Shown here piece after piece: positions 23,285 through 32,169 of a stretch of 64,000 nt of DNA. How positions within the stretch are numbered: position 1 is the stretch's first letter; every line of letters starts with the position of its first letter. The notes under the pieces were generated by a model. It was not told the DNA's origin, ran no database searches, and saw nothing but the letters and a program-made list of their open reading frames with translations. Source of the DNA: Ananas comosus (taxonomy: Eukaryota > Streptophyta > Magnoliopsida > Poales > Bromeliaceae). A program made the translations under genes and the position numbers. The stretch spans positions 8,686,164-8,750,163 of the forward strand of contig NC_033633.1 in NCBI RefSeq assembly GCF_001540865.1, written 5' to 3'.

Positions 23285-24165
23285 CCAGATTAAGAGGTTT
23301 AACCTTATTATATCTTATATGCAGGACTATTCCAAATTTTGAAAGTATCACACTTACTGGTAGAAAAATGATAGCTTAACTCTAGTCAAATGGCTTTAAA
23401 ATGTTTCAAAAGAACATGTAGTATTGTAGTGAAGTCTTATTGTTAATGTCTTCTATGATTCTTCTACTTGTAAGCGACGATAATTTGATTGGCTAAGGTC
23501 ATTTGGAGGAGAGTATCTTCTAGAATGGGAGTTTTAACCATCTATCAATATCATAAGCTACTTTGAGATATCTCCTATAAATTTGAAGCAGCAATAGCAA
23601 AAAACCAATCAAAAAAATGCCACAAAAATAGATCAAATTTTAAAACCATAGTGCCATCTTTGACCTAGAGTTGAATAGCGTGAAGTTGATGACAAGTTCC
23701 TCAAAAAGAACAAATTTGGCCACGAGCCAGGTTAAGAGGTTTAATCCTATTATATCTTATATATAGAACTATTCCAAATCTTGAAAGTGTCACACTTACT
23801 AGTAGAAAAATGACATCCTAACTCTAGTTAAATGGCCTTAAAATGTTTTAAAAGTACATGTAGTATTGTAGTGAAGTCTTTATTATTAACGTCTTCTATG
23901 ATTCTTGTACTTATAAGCGACGATAATTTGATTGGCTAAGGTCATTTGGAGGAGAGTATCCTCTAGAATGGGAGTTCTAACCGTCTATCAATATCATAAG
24001 CTACTTTGAGATATCTCCTATAAATTTGAAGCAACAGTAGCAGAAAAACAATCAATAAAACACCACAGAAATAGATCAAATTTTATAACCATAGTGTCGA
24101 CCTAGAGTTGAATAGGGTGAAGTTGATGACAAGTTCCTCAAAAAGTGCAAATTTGGCCACGAGAA
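23285..24165. repeat. Two tandem copies of an approximately 442-bp unit
   Basis: TAAGAGGTTTAA at 23291 and at 23733 start two long matching stretches, with ATAATTTGATTGGCTAAGGT and CATTTGGAGGAGAGTATC in both. They differ by scattered substitutions and small indels, so the duplication is not recent. No coding potential is seen. Confidence 0.75.
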
Positions 24166-24886
24166 TAGTATATAATGTAATAAGGACCACTTATCATTAA
24201 AACTTCTTTTTCCTGAAAGTTCACTTCACATTAAAAGTCAATTAGAGGCCATCTAGAACAAGGAAGATGGAAAAGAACATTGGAACATACTTCCCACTAT
24301 GCTAACTTATCGTTCTTTTGTCTCTTATCACACTCCCTATTCCTCAAATTTCACATCTACCAGCAAAGTTAACCAAGCTATGTATTCCCATATCACAAAT
24401 TTTAGTACTGCCAAAATAACAAAGAAATAAAATCATATCCTTTCAAAAGTTCAAAGTTCCCTATATCAGACTAATTAATGTCAGAAAACATGCACAATGT
24501 TCTGTCATTTCAAAATATTGTTATACAATGAGAAAATGTCAGAAAGGTTAATTTGATGACTAGAGAATAGATATTCAAACCAAAGACATGACAAGCAATA
24601 CAAGATGATCCAAATGAATTGATTGCATAAATACTTTCTTTTCTTATGGTTAACATTAGCATACTACATTTGATATAACATAACTTTCAAAAAAGGAAAA
24701 ACAAGAATCGAGAAAATAAAATCACCTTCCCCAAGAAAAATCATTTGAAACTATGCTCAAACTAGCTTAAACCACTCCAAGATCATGAAATTTTGTCCCA
24801 ACTTATTTGGCAAGCATTTCCTAATAACCTATTCTATTTAGTTTAGTGCCAAAAGTAGCTTTTCCAATAATTTTCTCATGACATCC
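24166..24886. other. Sequence with no recognised feature
   Basis: AT-rich DNA without recognisable coding or repeat structure. Confidence 0.5.
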
Positions 24887-27427
24887 TGTCACGCCCCGCT
24901 TCCTGCCTATTTGGTCAGGTTCGGGCCACGTCAACAGACGCCCAACAGACAGGGCCTCCCCTGCCCGCCCAAGGCTCTAGCAACAGGTATAATTAAGCAT
25001 CAACAATAATATTTGCAATTATACAAGGCTTGCACGAGGGCAAGTAACAACGGAAGCGAAAGCTCTAAGCTACAACATACAACCATACATAATATTTGAT
25101 TACATTTAAACCAAATACTAGTAAACTAAAATCATTCCCTTCTTTTTTCCTTTCATTCATAATATCTTTTTACATCTTAATCATTCAACCCCAAAATACA
25201 TGAATGTTTACAACTTTACAATTCTAGATCAACAAAAGAAAGTTGATACATGAACCAAATAGGGAATGACTAAATGCAAGTACTCCGGCGGCCACTAGCT
25301 ATGGCACAATACCCTTGCCTCGGTCCTCCATCGCCCCGCTCGCGCTCAGACCTGTAGGGTTAGTGGTGTGAGAACTACAACGAAGTTTCCAGTGAGTTCG
25401 GCAACCGACCTCGCTGACTTACCTACTAGATCTATTCAGGCATAAGTATTTCAAAGAAAGAGAAAAGTAGCCAATACTAATGCTAATACTATGCCTGCAA
25501 GAAAGCTGTCAGTGGATATATATATAATGAAATATGAATGATTATGCATGCATGCTCTTTCGATAACTTTACTTTGGCTTTTACCCAATCTTACCGGTTA
25601 ACCTTGTTAACCCCAATAACTCACAACCCGTAATCCCTTTTGTTCGGGAAGGTTCTAAGCACTGCAAGACCCGAGGGACCGTCTTCGGGGCCACGATCCC
25701 CGTGGTGACTGTTCCGGAACGCACCGCTCGAGGGGAAACTACCTCCCTCAAGTCAAGACTTATCGTGAGTATCGATCCAATCCTCAACTTGAGGATATAT
25801 AGCTATTAGTCACAATGCCACTATCATAACAGGTTTCTACCTAGTTATTAATGTCACTTTCTAAGTCAATCTTGTCACAACGCCACTATTGGTTAAACTC
25901 TGTTTAACGGTTCATGTCTCAATGACAATCTTGTCTCTATTATCAATGCCACCTTTGTTTACTATCATCATAGTCCCGATCTCACATTCATACAAGTATA
26001 GAGTTCCAACATACATGTCCATCGTGGTCCATATCAATCACTATGTTCATCTACGTTAGAAGCATAATATTGAAATTTAACCAACATTCATATGTGAACT
26101 ACCTTATCATGCATGAATGACTATTGATATATGCTCAACAAAAAGGTGATATAGATATAGAATGGAATCCAACGATTCCAGATAGCACCCCCCGTCTCGA
26201 ATAGTAGTAGAGGAGTTGTGGTTCGATTCTCGGGATTTTTAGACTCGTATTCCGCAAACGATTGCTATCTGTACCAAAAATAGCGTTTTGTCATTAACTT
26301 CACGTATACTCGTCGAATTGCCGAACCGAGCGCACCAACGCGTCGAAGACACCCCCAATTAGGTTTCCACAAGGTCAATTTATCTTGAAAACACCCTAGG
26401 ACAAAAGTCCCAAATTTTATGCCCTAACAATATCACTTTGCTAGATTTATTGGTTTGATCTTGGAGCTAAACAAAAACAAGCTTAGAACCTTCCAAGAAG
26501 CTCTCTAATACCATTCTTAACTCATTTGAACCATTCCTAGAGCATCTACTATGAACCCTAGATGTTCACCATGAGAGCACTTTGAGAAACCATGGATTTT
26601 CATGGGTTCAAGGTCTCAAGAGGGTTTATAACCTTGCAATAAAATCAAAACCCAAAGATCTAAGGTAAAACCCAAACCCTAGAACTTACTCTTGCATAAA
26701 AACTCACCTTAGCCCAAGCTCTTCCAAGTTCTCCTTGTTGGAGAGCTTCTAAAGCCTTCAAATCCACCAAAAATCCCTCCAAAGCTTCTTCTAAATCCCT
26801 CCAAAGCTTCTTCTCCTTGCTCTAGGGCAAGATCTCTAGAGAGAGAAAGAGAGAAATGAGAGAGAGAGGGAGTGGTGGCTGTGGGAGGGAGAGAGAGAGT
26901 GTGTGGGATATATTACATGTTTTAACAATTGCAACTAGGGCCCCCAACAACTCATATTTGCAGTAGACTATTTTCTTGCTGCCAGATCAAAGTGTACCGG
27001 TACATGGGTTCCTGTCACCGGTAACACGGCCGTGCAGAGGCAAACCCGAGAGCAAGTTTCTTGGTTACGCAGGGTTTGTAACGGTACACTTTTATTTTGT
27101 ACCGGTACACTTCCAACTTTTCTCAAACCTGAGAGCTTCCTCTCTCGGTCAGCGATGGTTGTACCGGTACAAAAGCTCCAGATTTCTGTTTTTCGCGTTG
27201 TTTCGATTCTACTTCGTACCGAACAACGCTAAAATCTTTCTAATTTCTTTAAACTCATTTTTAGCCCTTCCAACATTATTGGAATGCTAAATGGAACTTG
27301 TCCAACCATTCCTCTCGGCACTTTAACCAATTTGGTTAAAGTTCAATAATCGCTATCGAGGTTTCGATATATTACCCATCCATCGGAGAATAGTTCCTCT
27401 TAATGAATCCTTCTTACATTTTTAACA
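24887..27427 (-). mobile_element. Tekay/Del-type LTR
   Basis: Begins TGTCACGCCCCGC, the minus-strand LTR end also seen at 61084 (and, inverted, at 54066). It contains the GTGAGAACTACAACG segment and TTTCCAGTG, then a CT-rich leader-like stretch and GTACCGGTAC motifs (26993-27170) near its other end. About 2.5 kb long. No internal region follows, and I found no matching TSD (CATCC on the left), so it may be a solo or truncated LTR. The right boundary is approximate. Confidence 0.7.
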
Positions 27428-27714
27428 GCCTCTCCTAAATTTATTGCTGCTTAAATGCATTGAATTATATCCAAGAAATAAAAAACAAAAGGTACACAAC
27501 ATGGCTCCTCTTGATGAGAAAGAATCCCAATTGGGTTGAAAAAATGCATTTAAGCAGCAATAAATTTAGGAGAGGCTGTTAAAAATGTAAGAAGGATTCA
27601 TTAAGAGGAACTATTCTCCGATGGATGGGTAATATATCGAAACCTCGATAGCGATTATTGAACTTTAACCAAATTGGTTAAAGTGCCGAGAGGAATGGTT
27701 GGACAAGTTCCATT
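27298..27714. repeat. Inverted repeat at the end of contig D
   Basis: The arm 27298-27460 is repeated in inverse orientation at 27543-27714. The turn occurs at the palindrome AATGCATT. The 80-bp spacer matches the kinase-gene flank at about 29489-29580. In contig E the same flank continues differently after GGGTTGAAAAAATGCATT. An assembly chimera at a palindromic k-mer is the simplest reading. Confidence 0.75.
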
Positions 27715-27715
27715 N
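27715..27715. other. Contig junction (N)
   Basis: A single N between the inverted LTR arm and a fresh copy of the same LTR. Confidence 0.9.
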
Positions 27716-28431
27716 AGATCTAAGGTAAAACCCAAACCCTAGAACTTACTCTTGCATAAAAACTCACCTTAGCCGAAACTCTTCCAAGTCCTCCTTGTTG
27801 GAGAGCTTCTAAAGCCTTCAAATCCACCAAAAATCCCTCCAAAGCTTCTTCTCCTTGCTCTAGGGCAAGATCTCTAGAGAGAGAAAGAGAGAAATGAGAG
27901 AGAGAGGGAGTGGTGGCTGTGGGAGGGAGAGAGAGAGTGTGTGGGGTATATTACATGTTGTAACAATTGCAACTAGGCCCCCCAACAACTCATATTTGCA
28001 GCAGACTATTTTCTTGCTGCCAGATCAAAGTGTACCGGTACATGAGTTCCTGTCATCGGTAACACGGCCGTGCAAAGAGAGCAAGTTTCTCGGTTACGTA
28101 GGGTTTGTACCGGTACACTTTTATTTTGTACCGGTACACTTCCAACTTTTCTCAAATCTGAGAGCTTCCTCCCTCGGTCAGCAATGGTTGTACCGATACA
28201 AAAGCTTTAGATTTCTGTTTTTCGCGTTGTTTCGATTCTACTTCGCACCGAACAACGCTAAAACATTTCAAATTTCTTTAAACTCACTTTTAGCCCTTTC
28301 AACATTATTGGAATGCTAAATGGAACTTGTCCAACCATTCCTCTCGGCACTTTAACCAATTTGGTTAAAGTTCAATAATCGCTATCGAGGTTTCGATATA
28401 TTACACATCCATCGGAGAATAGTTCCTCTTA
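27716..28431 (-). mobile_element. Second version of the Tekay-type LTR end
   Basis: Matches 26656-27400 with scattered substitutions and a 22-bp indel (near 26795-26816, absent here). It keeps the GTACCGGTAC motifs (about 28032-28140). At 28431 it is interrupted by a MITE, and LTR-side sequence resumes at 29450. It appears to be the same locus as the end of contig D. Confidence 0.8.
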
Positions 28432-29446
28432 GGCTGCGTTTGGTTCGGGTATAAGTAAGAACTGCTAGTTCTAGGGATAGGTACAAGTTCAGGTATAAGC
28501 AGGAACTAGACCAATTTTGCGTTTGGATGAAAATTGGGTTGTTCCTGGGAATAAGGTAAAAAGTGTTTGGATGATTAGATTGGAACAAGAGGAATAAACG
28601 TTATAATTTGCAATTAAAATTATATTATGTAATTAATTAACATAAAAATATTACTTAAAAATAAATAAAAAATTAATTATTAATAATTAATTATAAATAA
28701 TAAATTAATTATTAATAACGATTATCTAATTAATAATAATTATTATTATTATTAATTATTAATTTTCTTATTAATTAATTATAAATATATAAATATTAAT
28801 ATATTGATTATCTAATATTAGATATAATTATATTAATATTAATTAAGTAATAATAATAATTAATAAAAGAAATTATTATTATTAATAATCTATTATGAAA
28901 TAAAAATAATAATAACATCGATTATTCTTTATTAAGAAAATAAAATAATAATTATTAATAATAATAAATTAATTTTATTAATTATTAATTATAAATAATG
29001 ATATTAGATAATAATATCGATTATCATTAAGAATAATAATTTATTAATAAATAAATTACTAAATATTATTAAATTATTAATAATTAATTATAAAAATAAT
29101 AAATTAATAATAATTATCTTAATTATTATAATAGTTATAAATAATTAAATATTAATTATTTAATTATTAAAATAATAAATAATATTTAAATATATTAATG
29201 TAGATTAATTAATAATTTAATTGTCATTAAATTAAATTTATGATTTTAATTAATCTTGTTCTCATCAAGGAACGCACAGCTTGTTCCAGAGGAAACGGTG
29301 ATACAGCAAGTTCCAAGCCTATTCCAGCTAGTTCCAAATTCCCGACTACTGTTCCCCGGGAGCCAAACATAGTGTTCTGGGCACCACAAAGGGGGAAACA
29401 GAGGCTTAAGTTACTTCCCCCTCCTTGTTCCCCAAACCAAACGGAC
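28432..29446. mobile_element. PIF/Harbinger-type MITE, TSD TTA, AT-rich core
   Basis: Ends GGCTGCGTTTGGTTCGGG and (inverted) GTCCGTTTGGTTTGGG, flanked by TTA at 28429-28431 and 29447-29449. The 1,015-bp element has an almost pure A/T centre built of TTAATTATTAAT-like runs. Contig D has the uninterrupted sequence (AGTTCCTCTTAATG) at the same place. A second, truncated copy starts at 60720. Confidence 0.82.
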
Positions 29447-29449
29447 TTA

Positions 29450-29843
29450 ATTGAACACCTCTCCTAAATTTAGTGCTGCTTTGATGCATTGAATTATATC
29501 CAAGAAATAAAAAACAAAAGGTACACAACATGGCTCCTCTTGATGAGAAAGAATCCCAATTGGGTTGAAAAAATGCATTCAATCATTATTGAAATTGAAT
29601 AATTACATGTTACATTAATCCCCCCTCCGATGGAGAAGGAAAAATGTAGAAACAAAACTATCTACAATAAAAAAAAAAACTCAATATTCTCACATCTCAA
29701 GATTCAAATGAATATTTCAAATAACGAATAATGCAACGCAAGCATACCTGAGGAGCCCTTGCAAAAACTGGATATATGCTTTGCCTCATTTATACAATCC
29801 TTTTTCGAGAAATACATCCACCCAACGGCCGTAACCCAGTATC
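29450..29843 (-). other. 3' flank of the RKF3-like gene
   Basis: About 390 bp downstream of the kinase stop codon, moderately AT-rich, including the CCTCTCCTAAATTTA segment shared with contig D. The 3' UTR presumably lies here. I could not place a poly(A) signal with confidence. Confidence 0.45.
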
Positions 29844-31637
29844 TCAGGACAGAGGTTCTTCTGAGGAATGACTAGAAACGCGATCAGCTCCATTAGTAAA
29901 AGGCTGGTACCCAGAAAAGCTAGTCAGCCCTCCTGACCCACTGCTGCTCATCGATCTTTCGATATCTTCCATGCTCGCCACGATGGGGATCGGCCGGTCC
30001 GGAATCGTCGGGACCGACAAGTCGGTTTCTAAAATCTTCACAATCTGGTCCATTGTTGGCCTCGCGTGCAATTGAGGATGGGTCGAGAGCACGGCCACTA
30101 GCACGTACTTCTCCACGACTTCCCTCGGCCCCATGTCCTCCATTCCTTCTTGAATAACTTCAAAGGTCCTCCCTTGCCTCACCAGCGACCAGGCCCAATC
30201 AGTGAGCACAAAGCTCTGGCCCTCGCCGAGCGAAACAAAGGCCTTCCTTCCACTCAGGAGCTCGAGCAGGACGACTCCGAAGCTGTAAACGTCGATCTTC
30301 TCCGTCAATTGGCCGTAGAGAGCGTACTCGGGCGCCACGTATCCGAGGGTTCCGGCCACCCTCGTGCTCATGTGGGACATCCCCTCCGGGGCAAACTTGG
30401 CCAGGCCGAAATCGGCGAGCTTCGCCTCGAAATTCTCGTCTACCAGAATGTTGCTGGACTTGATGTCCCTGTGAATTATCGCGGGCTGCGCCCCGTAATG
30501 CAGGTACGCCAATCCGCGCGCCATCCCGACCGCGATCTTCTGCCGGAGCGGCCAGCTGAGGCGGCTCTCCCCCGGGGAGCCGAAGAGGTGGTCGTGGAGG
30601 CTGCCGTTCTCGACGAGGTCGCAGACGATCATCCGCTGGTGGCCCTCCATCGGCGTGGTGGCGATGCAGTAGCCGCGGAGGGCGAGGAGGTTGACGTGGC
30701 GGACCGACGCGATGACCTCGACCTCGTGGGCGAAGCTGGCGTCCCCGGCGGCGGAGCAGTTCTTGAACCGCTTGATCGCGACGGCCGACCCGTCGGGGAG
30801 GACGCCGCAGTAGACGTTCCCGTAGCCGCCGCGGCCGACGAGGCGGTCCCGCGAGAAGTTCCCGGTGGCCGCCTTGATGTCGTCGAACGCGTACTTGACC
30901 AGCGTCGTGCTCGCCCCGATCGACTCCAGCGCCCGCGACCCGGCGGACGGCGCCTCCGCGTCCTTCCTCCGCCTCCGCCGCCGCCGGCCGCGGCGCCTCG
31001 AGAAAAGCCACGCGGCGACGGCTGCGAGGAGCAGGAGAGCGACGCAGCCGACGACGACGCCGTAGATCCAATTACGAGATCCGGCGGAGGGGGAGGGGGA
31101 GGGGGGGGCGGAGGGAGCGGAGTCGAGGAAGAAGAGGCAGAAGGCGGTGCCGGGGGCGGAGGGGCCGGAGGGGTTGGAGACGGCGGCGGCGTAGATGAAG
31201 GGGTAGTCGGCGCACTTGGTGACGTTGCCGACGGCGGGGCCCGGGAGGTAGGCGGCCTTGACGCGGTTGAGGCTGGTGGTGCAGGCGGTGCAGGAGGGGA
31301 CGGCGGCCAGAGACTGGTTGCAGTTGGCGGCCATGTCGTCGCGGGCGGGGGAGAGGAAGGACTGGAAGTGAGACCAGCAGGAGGAGGCGGAGGGGGCGGG
31401 GGGCAGGAAGCGGGAGGAGGTGAGGAGGTACTGGGCGAGGACGAGGTGGAGGGCTTGGACGGAGAAGGCGCAGAGGGAGGAGGTGTTGGTCGGGACGGTC
31501 GAGGCGGAGACGAAGTTGCGCAGCACGGAGAAGTCCAGGGGGCACTCAGTAGAGTTGGTTTGGGAGAGCGTGGAGCCGGGGAGGACGAAGAAGATGAGGA
31601 GGGAGAAGGAGATTTGTTGGAGCTTTCTTCTTCTCAT
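29844..31637 (-). CDS. RKF3: RKF3-type receptor-like serine/threonine kinase
   Basis: An uninterrupted 597-codon ORF. Residues 1-25 form a signal peptide (basic start, then SLLIFFVLPG). The ectodomain (about 26-187) has eight cysteines (32, 56, 87, 106, 116, 119, 142, 167), fitting the SPARK domain of the RKF3 family, then a Ser/Pro/Ala linker. A membrane helix spans about 190-212, followed by an Arg-rich stop-transfer block. The kinase domain (about 262-535) has GRGGYG (268-273), K289, E305, HRD (389-391), DFG (409-411) and APE (435-437), so it should be an active RD kinase at the plasma membrane. Known family members are thought to act in receptor signalling; the ligand is unknown. The tail is Ser-rich. 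The gene is intronless, and GC is very high over codons 80-330, as in many monocot genes. The ATG is chosen because it alone gives a signal peptide. RKF3-like is my identification; a close paralogue is possible. Confidence 0.92.
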   Translation of the reverse strand: MRRRKLQQISFSLLIFFVLPGSTLSQTNSTECPLDFSVLRNFVSASTVPTNTSSLCAFSVQALHLVLAQYLLTSSRFLPPAPSASSCWSHFQSFLSPARDDMAANCNQSLAAVPSCTACTTSLNRVKAAYLPGPAVGNVTKCADYPFIYAAAVSNPSGPSAPGTAFCLFFLDSAPSAPPSPSPSAGSRNWIYGVVVGCVALLLLAAVAAWLFSRRRGRRRRRRRKDAEAPSAGSRALESIGASTTLVKYAFDDIKAATGNFSRDRLVGRGGYGNVYCGVLPDGSAVAIKRFKNCSAAGDASFAHEVEVIASVRHVNLLALRGYCIATTPMEGHQRMIVCDLVENGSLHDHLFGSPGESRLSWPLRQKIAVGMARGLAYLHYGAQPAIIHRDIKSSNILVDENFEAKLADFGLAKFAPEGMSHMSTRVAGTLGYVAPEYALYGQLTEKIDVYSFGVVLLELLSGRKAFVSLGEGQSFVLTDWAWSLVRQGRTFEVIQEGMEDMGPREVVEKYVLVAVLSTHPQLHARPTMDQIVKILETDLSVPTIPDRPIPIVASMEDIERSMSSSGSGGLTSFSGYQPFTNGADRVSSHSSEEPLS

Positions 31638-31715
31638 CGTTAATGGAGGGGCGAAGATGAGGACCTAGAGACAGAGGAGGCGAGAGGAGAATCGCGGTGA
31701 GTAAGCACATGTTAT

Positions 31716-31754
31716 GTTATAAAAATAATAATAATAATAATTATTATTATTATT
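31716..31754 (-). promoter_or_regulatory. Possible TATA region and ATT microsatellite upstream of the kinase gene
   Basis: On the minus strand TTTTTATAAC lies about 80 bp upstream of the kinase ATG, a plausible TATA position. Just beyond it is (AAT)n joined to (ATT)n (about 31725-31754), a perfect palindromic microsatellite that could form a hairpin or vary in length. No transcription start is proven. Confidence 0.35.
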
Positions 31755-32160
31755 GAGGGGTTTAAGTAATCTTTGATGAGGAGGTGTTGTTGTCCACTGT
31801 TGTTCTTTTTCGTCGTTTTATAATTGCGGAGTTGGTGATTATTTTTGACGCAGAGGCAGGCGGTTAGTCTGGAGCGGTGTTGGGATATGTGTGCTAGAGA
31901 GAGAAAGAGAGGGTGAGAGAGCAAGCAGGTTTCGACGAAACAGAGAGGGTGGGAGGGCAGGTAGAGATTTCGAGGAAAAAAGGTTGAAGATTTTAATCTA
32001 ATTTGGCGGGCTGAGTGGCGGAAGTAGGAAGCCGGCGAGAAAATTAGGAGGGGAAGAGATTTGTAGGCGCTGCTTAGTTGGGACTTGGGATAATGGGAGG
32101 AGGGAAGGTGTCAGTTATGGAAATGGGGACTAGGATGGTTCAAGAATAATAATATTTTTA
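31755..32160. other. Upstream region of the kinase gene
   Basis: No coding feature. GAGAGAGAAAGAGAGGG-type purine runs occur near 31895-31920. On the minus strand these are CT-rich, as often seen in plant promoters. Confidence 0.4.
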
Positions 32161-32169
32161 CATTTTAAT

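Noticed and set aside
24887..27427. Complete Tekay element with paired LTRs here
   Set aside because: No internal coding region and no matching TSD; the second LTR copy at 27716 appears to be the same locus in another contig.
30199..31071. 290-codon minus-strand ORF in a second frame of the kinase gene
   Set aside because: Arg/Pro-rich out-of-frame shadow caused by high GC; not a family protein.
30150..31643. 497-codon ORF on the plus strand opposite the kinase gene
   Set aside because: It is the antisense shadow of a GC-rich gene: low-complexity Gly/Glu/Val-rich product, no domains, while the minus strand has a complete kinase.
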